Below, one piece after another: positions 1 to 9,963 of a DNA stretch of 64,000 nt. The DNA comes from Taeniopygia guttata (taxonomy: Eukaryota > Chordata > Aves > Passeriformes > Estrildidae). Within the stretch, counting starts at the first letter, position 1. Every line of letters begins with the position of its first letter. Under the pieces are notes generated by a model. That model saw nothing but the letters and a program-made list of their open reading frames with translations. It did no database searches and was not told where the DNA came from. Made by a program: the position numbers and the translations under genes. The stretch spans positions 59,676,001 through 59,740,000 of the forward strand of contig NC_133030.1 in the NCBI RefSeq assembly GCF_048771995.1. The letters run 5' to 3'.

Positions 1-3000
1 AAAAGAACATGGCACAAGTTATAAAAACAAATAATAAGCCTTATTTACTTAACTACCAATTCCACTGCAAAACACAGAGAATAAAAAATGATGATTTTTA
101 GGGTTATTTATATCAGGGATTAATCCTGCCTGGTTTTGCTTTTTCAGCACTGACATCAGCTAGAATTTGGGGAATGTAGGCTTGTGTCCATTGCAGGCAT
201 TTAATTCACAAAATAAAGTCACAGATGAGTAGATCTGGTGAGAATTTACAGGTTGTTCTCCTCAGTTTGAATAATGTGATATACAGAATGCACTACAAAG
301 TGATTTTGAAATGTAAAACATTAATGTTCTCTTTGAAGGTCTGATATCAAGTGCCAAATGATATATCAATTAAATGGAAAACAAATCCCAACCCTGCAAA
401 TATTGTACAAAACCAGCTTCTTTGAACTCAATGGGACTAATTACCAGTGTAAAATAAAGCCTGGTTGTATAGCATTTCAGTTAACTGCAGTTTAATTCAA
501 TGAATTTAATAAAAAAATAGATCTCAGAACAACTCCAGCTCGGTTTCACACTGACAAAGTGCAATTCCTGCCTGGCTCAGCCATCTGTGGGTGTCTGGTA
601 TCCAAATCCTGCAGGACAGGGTCTGACATTGCACTGCAGAGCTCCACAATTCCCCTCTCAGAAGTGTGTGGGCACTGACTGGAAAGGTTTGTGCTCAGTA
701 TTCCCAAATCCTCTGGTATCACACCCAACCTTCAGCTCCAAAGGGCAGCTGGACACATCCAGAATTTCCTGTTTTGAGATTGAGGTGATGTGCTCAGGCT
801 TGACTGCGTGACAGGCATCATCCTCTTCCTCAGATAGCTCCTTCCCATGAGCAATATTTAAATTAAAAGTGAGAGGTGGGGAGTTCTGAGCTGGATTTTA
901 ATTTATGGATTAGCCCCGATGGATGCTGTAAAGCTGTTCTTGGTTCTCATTTGTATACAAAGCAAGAAAATTAGACCTGTGCTATGAAAATGGAAGAAAA
1001 GACAAATATGTAGCTCACTGGGGGAATATGATTCCCAGCTATCAAGGTTACACCAAGGCAGCAATTGCAATGTTCAGTTTTTCCCTCTCCTCAGACCACT
1101 TAGATTAAATTTGATCCCTCAGGTTACCAATAGCATGATATCTTTAGATGAACCAATGTCCTTCCTGCACATCAATATCCTCACAGCAGCTCTTGGAATC
1201 ACTTCTGATTACCCTCAGGTGACAATTGCTTAGAGGTATCTCTGGGCACAAAACATTGTTTATACCAAGCATGTGTTCCCTTTCATAGCAGTTTTGTCAA
1301 TATTTTCATATTGCAGCAGTTCTGGATCCTAGGAATGGAGGTTGTGCCTTTCAGTTACACTGAAAGGAGCAACCTCTTGTGGGTTTTGGAAGGGATTGTA
1401 GGTTTTATCTCCAGAGGTCGAGTCTCTGGTACCCTCTGTGCCATGGCAAATTAGAAATGAAAACCACTTGAGTCTCCTCCAGCTCACAAGCTGTAATCTT
1501 TCGTATCCATGGGTTTCTGGAGATGTGCAAATGGTGCATAATCAACGCTCAGAGCCTGATAAAGGCATGGATCAGCATAAATCAGGACTCAGAAGCCAAC
1601 CCCTAATGGACTTGCTGAGGAGCTGTGTAATGTACAGAGCGCTCTGTGCACAAATACCTTCTGATGTAATGCAAGGGAATGAGAATGCATTAAAAAATCT
1701 GTTTCTGCATCTCTGGCTGTACCTTTCAAGTACCAGCATAACTGTCCTATGATTGACACAATTCTGGCCAAACCTGTGTCTCCCTTTTTCCAGCTTCTCC
1801 CTAAGCAATTTTGTGGATATTTTTATTGTAATTATCTTTTTGTTTGCTTTCACTGATTAACCAGTATCAAACCATTGCCCACATAGACTTCTGGGATGAT
1901 CTGCTCAGGGCTCACATGGACTGTCTTGTCTCATGCTTTCCTTTCAGCTGGATCATTAACAGTGCAATTAAATAGCACCAGACCCAGTGGTGTCTGAACA
2001 TTTTCCTCAGTGATGACTGGCCTCTGAAACTGCTCTGCCAGGACTCAGAGAAGGAAGTCCTGTTCCATGCAGCTGGGAATCTCTACAGGACAAATTCTAA
2101 TGTTTCTTCTTGTAGTATCCTTGGGCTGGGCTCCCAGGATGAGCATTGTAAAAGGAGAAAAAGATTGTTGTTCTGAAGATGCTCCTGAGCAGCACCTGCA
2201 GTGGCGTGCAGAGATCCTGCTGCCACGTGGAGGATGCAAATATCCTCAGATATTGCATGGATTCAGATTCAGTCTGCTGGGCAAGGCCCCTCCAGGACAA
2301 GGAGCCACTTCAGCAGATGTTTGTGTGCTCTAGAGGGGAGTGCAGAGCCTTTCAGACACTTGGGGGAGAAATCCAGCTGCCAAGCCCTGCTGAAACTAGG
2401 CCAGTGCTGCATGTATTTTGTATATCCCACCTACTCACCTGTCTGCTCTGCTCAGCTCTGTCTCTGCAAAGAGCTTGAAGCTGGGAAGGAGGGAGAACTG
2501 GCCACGTTCAGCAGAGGTCTGGGAGGTTTCCTTCTCTCTGACCCCTGACCAGCACCCACCCCACAGCTGTGCCAGGTCACAGGTTTGATAATTTTGCTGT
2601 TTGAGCTCCTGATTTCCTTGCAGAACCATCTTTCCAGAGAAACAGAAGTAATCCTCAGTGCTCCTAGAGCGGCTGTTGATGTGCAGGGGATGAAGGATGG
2701 AGCAGTCAGTCAGGCTTACCCAGGGAAAGCACCACCTTTAATCACATTGCATTACAACTGGAGGGCTGGAGAAGCTGAAAGCTCTTGCATGATGTGGGAA
2801 TTAAAGGGCCAGGCAGGGTCTCTGTGCTCTGCTGTGATGCACCCAGCAAACCTCAGAGCAGTGAATGGAGGTTAAATTACACAGCATGCAGTAAAAATGC
2901 TGTTATTTAGACTCTGGTATTTTTTAAATTGCACTTACTAAAGATCCAAGGTGAACCAGTCTCCCCATTTTAGTGCAGGTGGTAAGAGTGGGACTATCCA

Positions 3001-4617
3001 GATCATTTTAGAGAGCAGTTTTGGACTCAGTACCTGCCTTATCTCTGTTCTTTGCAAAGGGAAGCACTCCCTACACAGCTGTTTGTCTGGGAAAGCTGGA
3101 AAGCTGTCATCACACCTGCACCTTCTGCCTTTCCTGGCCTTGGCCCATTTTCCTGGCACTGAGATGCTTGTTCCTGCAGAGCAGAGCTGGTCTAAGACCC
3201 ACAGGCTGGTGCAGACACTCCAGATTCCAAAGGAGTCTCTGGTGGGGCTGTGGGGAAGGTGGGGAGGTGGATGATGCCTTGGAGCTCAAGGAGTTTGGGG
3301 TGCCTAATTTCAGAAAAACCTGAAACATTGCCACAATTGTGGGGAGAAAAAGATGAAAAGGACCTTGGAGAAGCTGCCTGGCCCTGCTTCATTGCCAGAG
3401 CTTGTGGAGATGGAGAGGGAGAAGGTGGAAGACCAAAGACCCAAAGGGCTCCCTGGGAAGGATCTCTGTGGACTGAAAGATGATGAATGGCCTCTGCCGT
3501 GGGGAGAGCCACCAGCACCCACAGGTCACCTTTTCTCTCAGGCCTTTTGCCTCTCTGTAGTGACAGTTTTGAGTGGTTTGGCTTGCCCAGGAGGAGCTGT
3601 ATTCTCCCCAGCTTTCCAGACTCTCTTTGGGTGTTGCAATACCTCTCTATGCCTTGTAAGGTGGGTGTGTGCCAGTTTAACCCCACAGCAATGGGGCTCC
3701 TGGGCTCCCTACCTGTCTGTGTCCAAATGGGGTCTGATTGCAGGCTGTGGAGGGGAATTCCTGTCTGCAGGCCAGCCCAGTGCTGTCACACACTGCCAGA
3801 GGTTTGTCTGTGTGCGGGTGAGGATGTGAGACACGTGGAAAGCAGGGTGGGCTGCAGTGCAGATGTGGAGAACTGAAAAAGAGACTGTAGATGCTTCAGT
3901 GTTGAAATCTTTTCTGTGGGGTAGGGGAGGTTGTTTTATTTATCTTCATTTTCCTATTTATGTCAAAAGCTGATTTTCCCCCCCTTTTCTTCTTCCTGTT
4001 GCAATTCATTTATTCTAAAACCTCCAGAATAAATCCTCAAGGAGGAGGAGATTATTTTTTTCCATTGCTGAATCCCTCAATATACCCTGCCAGGTCCTGG
4101 GCTCTTTGCTGCTAATTTTACATCTGAGACCACAAATTCCCTCAAGGTTCAAAGTCACTTTGTCCCAGCATCATGCAGCATCCCCAGAACACAAAGGGCT
4201 GTAATGGAAAGAGAAGCAATTTGTGTGTCTGTGTTCTCAGACTTCATACATTCAGAGGTTTATAATGTCCAAAGGGTAGATCAAGATAATTAAATACCAA
4301 TAAGCAGAGATAGATGAGCCCTGTGCAGGTCAGTTTGCTACACAATACTATACAAACTACCAGGAGCTTTTGTAAATGCTTTCAAAATAGAAAGAATACA
4401 TTTTCGTTCCTTGTGCCACTTAAAACTCACACCTCTCTTAAATAGGTATTAGATTAAATCTTCATCCAGCCTGATTTTCCTGTGGGGAACTTAAAAAACC
4501 CCTGTAAATGAACTTCATGCAGGACAGCCCAGGTAGTGACAAGTTCAAAGTTTTCTCTACAGCATGAAAAAATGGTCTAATCAAGTTTTTTGAGTATTGT
4601 CTTGTTGCTCCTGCTGG
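1..4617. other. Unique non-coding stretch, no gene recognised
   Basis: I see no repeat family, RNA gene or convincing exon here. The first 550 bases are A+T-rich. From about 2000 to 3880 the sequence is more G+C-rich and therefore carries several chance open frames on both strands, the longest about 160 codons. They overlap one another in different frames, none shows a recognisable domain, and codon use is not distinctive. It could be intron or intergenic DNA. Confidence 0.6.
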
Positions 4618-4664
4618 TTTTTTTTTGTTTGTTTTTTTTTTTTTTTTTGTTTTTGTTTTTTTTT
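4618..4664. repeat. T-rich low-complexity tract
   Basis: A run of T interrupted only by single G bases. No retrotransposon body is recognisable beside it, so it is best called simple sequence. Confidence 0.85.
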
Positions 4665-4930
4665 CACTCCTCCTGGCAAACCAAAGCTTTGCTATCAGAA
4701 ATGTATGTATCACATCTGTGGTGGTCAGTAGGAGCTCAGGGTTTGAATCCAAGGTTTGAAATAAGACTTCTGGTTTTCCCTTGCAATATTACACCACGAT
4801 GAGCAGAGCTGATTGTATTGACTGTATAGGAAATGGTGAAATAAAGTCCTGGGTTGCCCTACAATTGGGATTCCTGAAGCAAAAAAAGAAAAAAAAAACA
4901 CCTTTTGTTTTGCTTTATTTATTTACATAC

Positions 4931-5525
4931 AATTGTAGACTCATTACAGTTGGAAAAGGCCTTAAGACCTTCAAGCCTAACCTTTGACCAACCAACTCCC
5001 TGTCAACTAAACTATGGAGTGCCACCTTCAGACATTTCTTGAACATCTCCAGGCATGGTGACTCCTCTCCAGCCCCTTCCAATGCTTGACAACCCTTTCC
5101 TTGGAGAACTTGTTCCTGATGTCCAACCTGAACCTTTCCTGGTACAACTTATGGCCATTTCTTCTTGTCCTGTCCCTGTTCCCTGGGAGCAGAGCCTGAC
5201 CCCCACCTGGCTGCTCCATCCTCCTGTCAGGAGCTGTGCAGAGCCAGAAGGTCCCTCCTGAGCCTCCTTTTCTCCAGGCTGAGCCCCTCCAGATCCCTCA
5301 GCTGCTCCTCATCAGACTTGTGCTCCCTTCCCTCCTCTGCAGCCCCTCAAAATCTTTATTGCCATGAGGGACTCAAAACTCATCACAGGATTTGAGATGC
5401 AGCCTCCTCAGTGCCCAGCACAGAGGGACAATCACTTCCCTGGCCCTGCTGCCACATTTTTTTATACAGGCCAGGATGCCACTGAGCTTCTCGACCACCT
5501 AGGCACTCTGCTGGCTCCTGCTTGT
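4931..5525 (-). mobile_element. CR1 LINE fragment, 3' part, minus strand
   Basis: Read on the minus strand this is the 3' part of a CR1 non-LTR retrotransposon. It includes the end of the reverse-transcriptase reading region (the 'GGCCAGGATGCC' block near 5470) and the non-coding tail with the 'TTGGAAAAGGCCTTAAGACC' block near 4950. The inner end at about 5525 is a 5' truncation, as is usual for CR1. Stops and indels break any frame, so it is dead. The family call is from memory of avian CR1 sequence; the subfamily was not determined. Confidence 0.88.
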
Positions 5526-5833
5526 CCCCATTTCTACTCAGTAAGCAGAGCACACAGTCCACACTCTTTCTTCTCAGACTTTTACTGTAGTAACACTGCC
5601 TGTGCTCATGGCAGCAGCCTGAGACCTCGATAACCCCTTTGGTGTGTGGGAATGAATCATTCCCAGTAGCCGTGTGCACCCATTCTATTAATCTCTTTTG
5701 CTCATGAGGTAAACCCTGATGGTATGGGATGGGATTTGGCATTACAACCATGGTGACTAAAATCATTGCTGCTGATCTGCAGCAAACATGTCCTGTCTTG
5801 AAATAAATAAAATCCAATTAGCCTGGGCATGTT
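5526..5833. other. Unique spacer between two CR1 pieces
   Basis: Nothing recognisable. The two flanking CR1 pieces are in opposite orientation, so they are separate insertions rather than one broken copy. Confidence 0.5.
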
Positions 5834-6016
5834 CTTGGCTGTGAGGCTGGTGATGCCCGGGCCCCGCTGCCCCATCCCTGGCAGCGTTCCAGGCCAGCTT
5901 GGATTGGGCTTGGAGCAACCTGGGATAATGGAAGGTGTCCCTGCCCATGGCAGGGGGTGGAACTGGATGGTCTTTGGTCTCTTAGGTTTCTTCTATCCCA
6001 AACCATTCTAGGATTC
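5834..6016 (+). mobile_element. CR1 LINE 3' end, plus strand
   Basis: The stretch reads through the CR1 tail: 'TGCCCCATCCCTGGCAG' near 5870, 'GGAGCAACCTGGGATAATGG' near 5912, 'CCTGCCCATGGCAGGGGGTG' near 5940 and the terminal 'AAACCATTCTAGGATTCT' at 5999-6016. Only the last roughly 180 bases of the element are left. This tail type differs from the one in the neighbouring minus-strand copy, which indicates a different CR1 subfamily. Confidence 0.9.
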
Positions 6017-6661
6017 TCAGGCAGCAGCAGGATGGAGTGAGGATAAGGGTGGCAATTCCCTGAGAAGACAGCACAAATGGGAATCCTCAAGGCTACTTTT
6101 GAAGCTTTTCATCTTGTATTGTGGTCTTAACCTGGATTTCCTCCCCCCTTGTCTGGAAAAACGTGGAAGCATGTCCAGTTTTCAAACCCAAGCATAAGCT
6201 TGCTGTAGGCTGCCCAGGGCTGCTGGGACATACAGATCACAGCTGGAGATCCACTCCTGCAACAGGCAGAGAGCCAGTGGGAATGAAATCTTCTGGCTGG
6301 GGCAATTATGGTCCACTTTGCAGCTTGACCTGTCGCATGACAAGAGAGAGGCCCTTCTGCAAGGCAGTGAATTTATTTCCTTGATCTGCCTGTGCCAGAA
6401 TGCTGTGCAATGCAGGAATGATCCCATACCCGTTACCTGGATCCATTTGCTCCTCTGTAAAAGGACAGCAAGGAAACTTGTTCCTAGTTCACCTGAGAAG
6501 CAGCAGAGATTCTGTGAAAGCACAGACTCTGCCATGTGCTTTCACCTTTGCTGTATCTCATGCTGCTGCTCTCACTGACAGCAAAAATCTCTGACATTTC
6601 TCATCGCCCCGGTACACACACATGATTTTGTGAGGCGGTAAGGAAGCAAATATAACGGCAC
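6017..6661. other. Unique stretch upstream of CpG island
   Basis: No gene or repeat family recognised. It becomes more CpG-containing toward 6600 ('CATCGCCCCGGTACAC', 'GAGGCGGTAAGG'), the shoulder of the island that follows. Confidence 0.45.
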
Positions 6662-6708
6662 AAAAAAAAAGGGAGAAGGAAAAAAAAAAAGGGAGGAAAA
6701 AAAAAAGG
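6662..6708. repeat. A-rich/purine low-complexity tract
   Basis: Three runs of 9-11 A separated by GGGAGAAGG and GGGAGG. It lies just upstream of the CpG island. Confidence 0.8.
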
Positions 6709-7138
6709 CACACAGACACCTGCTGCGAGTTTATTTTGACAAGTGCCAATAAGCTGCGATCATGCAAACAGAGAGGAACCAAGCGGGTAAACAAACCCAG
6801 CGCGGCTTCTCTCGCTGGGTTAGGGGCTGGCGGAGATGGGGGGAACGGGTCGATTTTAGGGTTTTAGGGCTCGCTGAGAGCTCTGAGCCCTGCCGGCCGA
6901 GCCCGGCGCTGCGGGAGGAGCCGTGCCCGGCTGCGGCGCCTGCGGGATGCTCTGAGCGCAGGGATGCGGAGGAGGGGGGCTGCGGGAGGGGAGAGGGAGG
7001 CGTGTGCCTGCCTGCCTGCCAGGGGGCATTTCTTCCCCTACCCGCACAAGCCGATGCCCACCCTGCTGAAGCAGTTAAACGGGGGAGAGCGGCAGCCCGG
7101 CTGGCAGATTCCTGCCCTGTGATATGCCAGCCACAGGG

Positions 7139-7146
7139 TGACGCAA
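7139..7146 (+). promoter_or_regulatory. TGACGCAA bZIP-type site in the island
   Basis: TGACGCAA combines a CRE half site (TGACG) with a C/EBP half site (GCAA), the composite recognised by CREB/ATF-C/EBP dimers. It lies about 190 bases upstream of the candidate ATG, inside the island. An 8-base match is weak evidence on its own. Confidence 0.25.
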
Positions 7147-7326
7147 GGGCTGGAAGGCTCCGACTAACAAGCCATTTTCACCTGCGTAACAAGCGCTAGT
7201 GGAGATCCAGCGGCGGCTCCCGGTCCCCGCAGCCGGCCAGAGCCCAGCGCGGCCGCAGCCGCAGCTCCAGCCCAGCCCGGCGGCCACCGCAGCCCTTCCG
7301 CTGCCCCCCGAGAGCCGGAGCTCAGC

Positions 7327-7477
7327 ATGGCAGCCCCGCCGGACCCCCAGGACCTGCTGCTGGCGGGCACTGGGCTGCACTGGGCGCGGGATGGAGACGG
7401 GGCTGAGCAGCGGGAGCAGCCGGGATTCGGCTCCGCCAGGGAACACCCGCCCGTTTCCATGGCGACTGCATCCCCAG
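7327..7477 (+). CDS. Candidate first coding exon, product unknown
   Basis: The ATG at 7327 sits in a strong Kozak context (A at -3, G at +4) in the CpG island. It opens 50 full codons plus one base, ending exactly at a consensus donor, CCCCAG|GTAAAAGG (GT at 7478). The peptide starts MAAPPDPQDLLLAG, is rich in Ala, Gly, Pro and charged residues, and has no signal peptide, membrane segment or known domain. A second in-frame ATG at 7459 would give a product starting MATASP. If the intron is not removed, the frame stops at 7524 (65 codons). A short disordered N-terminus on a CpG-island exon is common in vertebrate genes, so this may be the start, or an alternative start, of a large gene whose other exons lie outside the window. 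I do not recognise the family. The alternative is an untranslated first exon or a non-coding RNA with a chance frame. Confidence 0.4.
7453..7466 (+). promoter_or_regulatory. RFX/X-box-like palindrome
   Basis: GTTTCCATGGCGAC differs at two positions from the palindromic RFX site GTTGCCATGGCAAC. It lies inside the candidate first exon, about 130 bases after its ATG. RFX sites near CpG-island starts are typical of ciliary and some neuronal genes. The motif overlaps the internal ATG at 7459, so it could simply be coding sequence. Confidence 0.35.
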
Positions 7478-7578
7478 GTAAAAGGCGAGGGGTACCCAGG
7501 GATGCTCAACAAAGGGGGCCCTAGCAGCGGCGTCTCCCGGTTGTCTCCTTCCTGACGCTGCCTCTGTTTTCCTCACAG

Positions 7579-7679
7579 CCTGGCTGCTTGGAAACATTGC
7601 TAACGAGTTAGTGAGCGCATGGAGGGAAAGAGAAAATAACGAGGAATTGCGGCCTTTGCAAGTAGTTATTTTTTGCTGA
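7579..7679 (+). CDS. Candidate second exon after a 101-base intron, ends in stop
   Basis: A textbook acceptor, CTGCCTCTGTTTTCCTCACAG, ends at 7578, with a possible branch point CCTGAC near 7550. Joining 7477 to 7579 keeps phase: the new codon is GCC, followed by an open frame beginning WLLGNIANELVSAWRE and a TGA at 7677-7679, for an 83-residue product. The intron of 101 bases is short but normal in length for a bird. Alternatively this exon may end earlier at a GTGAGC donor (7611) and splice onward, or the acceptor may be unused. I recognise no domain. The frame surviving the join could occur by chance (the second exon gives 32 codons), so confidence is low. Confidence 0.25.
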
Positions 7680-9099
7680 TGTGGGGGAGGGGGGAAGCAG
7701 GAGACAGGCAAGTTCCCTAAAGCTGTTTGCAGTTTGTTAGGCACAAGACAACCAGATTTCAGGCAAATGTTGAAAGGCATTTGATTTCACCTGAGTTGAT
7801 GTGTATCTGTCATCATTTGTTGTACACCTGTTCACATCTGGAGTGACAGATCTCAATGGACTTACTTCAGCTATCCCCCGTGAGCCTGGAATTCCTGCAT
7901 GGTCACTTATTATTTCAACACGCAGCTTTTAATGGAGTGCCGATTCTGAAGTGTTTGTACATTTTGTGCATGCTTTTGGGACTTGTTCATTTTTTTGTGG
8001 ACTTCTTGCTTGCTGTGTTTTCCACCTTTGGAGCACTGAGGTGTGTTTGACTTCAGGTGCATTCAGTTTAGGGTCTGGAGGTTCATTGATTTTCAGTTTA
8101 TTTTTGGGATGTGTTCAATTTCCCTTGGTTTGGGGTTGCATTCTTTAGTAGATGTATTAATAGCAGGTGTATATCTGTTAATGAACCTCAGGAGGCTTCA
8201 GCTCTCCATAGCTTCAGGTAGCAATGTTTTGGGGAAAATGATTCTATTTCATCCTTGGGGACAAATCCCTACTTTCTTTCCCACTGCTGTCTGTCAGAGA
8301 ACCCAAACAGCCAGAAACCCCAGCCCTGGGGGAGCTGATACATCCTGTCTCACTGAGAAGTAGATGTTTCCATTACAGAGCCTGAAGCATTAAACTTGTC
8401 TTGAGTAAGTTGAGGGTCAGGGCTCGGGACAGGAATCGATCTCTGTTATGCAATAGCTGCAGGAGCATTAGGAACTGCGTTTTTGGGCTGAGTCCCTTCT
8501 AATCCCCTCCAGTCAATCAGCACAAAGAGTAGCTGGCTCTGCTCATACCCACACGCGTCGTTTTGTGGGGTCTGGGTGTGCGTCGGTGCCCGTGGTGTTC
8601 CCGACACGGATGTTCCCCTGTCTGCTGGATGTGACTGAGCTCAGGGGTAGAACAGGATCTAACACCCCTCGGCTGATGTGGGAAATGTTTTGCTGTTTTG
8701 TAGCTCTGGGCAGGCAGCTGATCTGCTGATGTGCTGTTCATTCGCTGAGCTGAGTGTTGGGGTGTGAAACGTGACTTTCTACTGGAGGCAGAGGGCTGGG
8801 GATGGCAGGCTCTGGGAGTGTGTGTGAAGAGGGGCAGGATTGTGGTCACCAGGTAGGGCTGCCTCAACCATATAATGACACAAAGAAGAGGGGAAAGGAA
8901 TCTTGTGAGCTTTTTTTTTGTTGTTGTTCACTGATGGATAAAAATATGGCATTGCTGAATCTTAGCGTACAGAACAAAGAGGGGTGGTCTCTTAAACGGT
9001 GTAAATCACTATTAAATGGAAACACTGTGCAACTGCTTGCAATTAATGGAGGCTTCTTCAGGCTTGATGTGGCTGTAGATTTACACTTAGAGAATGCAG
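7680..9099. other. Unique stretch downstream of CpG island
   Basis: No repeat family or exon recognised. 7950-8150 is T+G-rich. 8560-8800 is moderately G+C-rich, but CpG density is well below that of the island. It would be intronic if the candidate gene continues on the + strand. Confidence 0.45.
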
Positions 9100-9189
9100 A
9101 ATAGAGAGACACAAAGAAAAGAAAAATGAGAAAGAAAAGAGAAAAAAAGGAAAGAAGGAAGAAAGACAGAAAAAGATGAAAAGAAAAAT
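9100..9189. repeat. GA-rich homopurine tract
   Basis: About 90 bases, almost entirely A and G on the + strand (GAAA, GGAAA and AAGAAA words without a fixed period). Such tracts can adopt triplex structure. Confidence 0.8.
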
Positions 9190-9920
9190 CTTTAGCTTTT
9201 CGAATCCTCTGCAAAGGGGTTTTAGATGTGTTTGCTTGTGTCAAACTGTGGCAGGGTGGAGGCAAAGTGAGTGATACAGATATTTTTTTGGTGTTTGCTG
9301 GCTGTGGACTCCCAGACTGTCAAATCAGCAGTGCCGTAAGACTAGTAACGTGCTTTAAACATTTCCCATTTTGTTTTCCCTGTCCAATAAAGAGCAGTTG
9401 TGTGGCTGTGTGCGTGTCTGGCCGACCATGGCAGACAGAGCAGCATCCCAGGCAGTGCAGCCCTGCAGTCTCCCTCTGTTTGTGGCTGCAGCAGCTGTAT
9501 TTCTGTTCCACACTACCTAGAGAGCCACGACTCCCGCCCCCTTCACCGGGGGAACTAAATAATTTCCTTGTTCTCTCTGTGTGACTAAGTATTCATAAGT
9601 TTCTGAATAAGAAGACTGTCATATTGTTGAATATCTGAAACTGTCAAGCTTTTCTGAGAACTCTTTATTTCTCCTGCTCAGAGAGAGATTCCTGCCTGTT
9701 CCTAAGCCATAGGAATGGACCCAGCAGGAGATGCACAGCTCCAGCTTTTTTACAACACTGCCATAGTCTGCCATAAACTCAAACACTCCTGACACAATGG
9801 GCTATCTGGGGACACTTTAGACAAGAAGCAATCCATCCAAACAAGAGTGAATTGGACAGAATAATTTTCAGGTAGCTTCCCAGCACATCCTGTGTCTTCC
9901 TCCACACCTGTCAGACCGGT

Positions 9921-9922
<2 letters not shown>
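9190..9922. other. Unique stretch, nothing recognised
   Basis: No repeat, RNA gene or supported exon seen on either strand. Confidence 0.4.

Positions 9923-9962
<40 letters not shown>
9923..9962. repeat. Poly-T run of 40 bases
   Basis: Forty uninterrupted T. No CR1-type or other retroelement body is recognisable on either side. CR1 elements do not end in poly-A, so this is not a CR1 tail. Confidence 0.9.

Positions 9963-9963
<1 letters not shown>

Larger units (their letters stand above)
6770..7580 (+). promoter_or_regulatory. CpG island, probable promoter
   Basis: This is the only stretch in the window with dense CpG dinucleotides and very high G+C, against an otherwise CpG-poor background. 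Examples are 'GCCGGCCGAGCCCGGCGCTG' near 6892 and 'CAGCGCGGCCGCAGCCG' near 7243. In vertebrates unmethylated islands of this kind usually mark transcription starts. No TATA box precedes the candidate ATG at 7327, which fits a dispersed-start island promoter. The orientation rests on the open frame and the splice donor on the + strand. A divergent minus-strand transcript is possible, since open frames also exist on that strand, but those are expected from the base composition. Whether it is methylated or active cannot be seen. Confidence 0.8.

Noticed and set aside
5383..5817. 144-codon minus-strand frame beside a CR1 copy
   Set aside because: It overlaps the CR1 relic only in part and is not the reverse-transcriptase frame over its length. 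No continuous retrotransposon ORF remains.
7075..7780. Minus-strand frames of about 145-152 codons across the CpG island
   Set aside because: Stop codons are rare in G+C-rich DNA. There is no donor/acceptor arrangement on that strand comparable to the + strand, and codon content is just the complement of the island.
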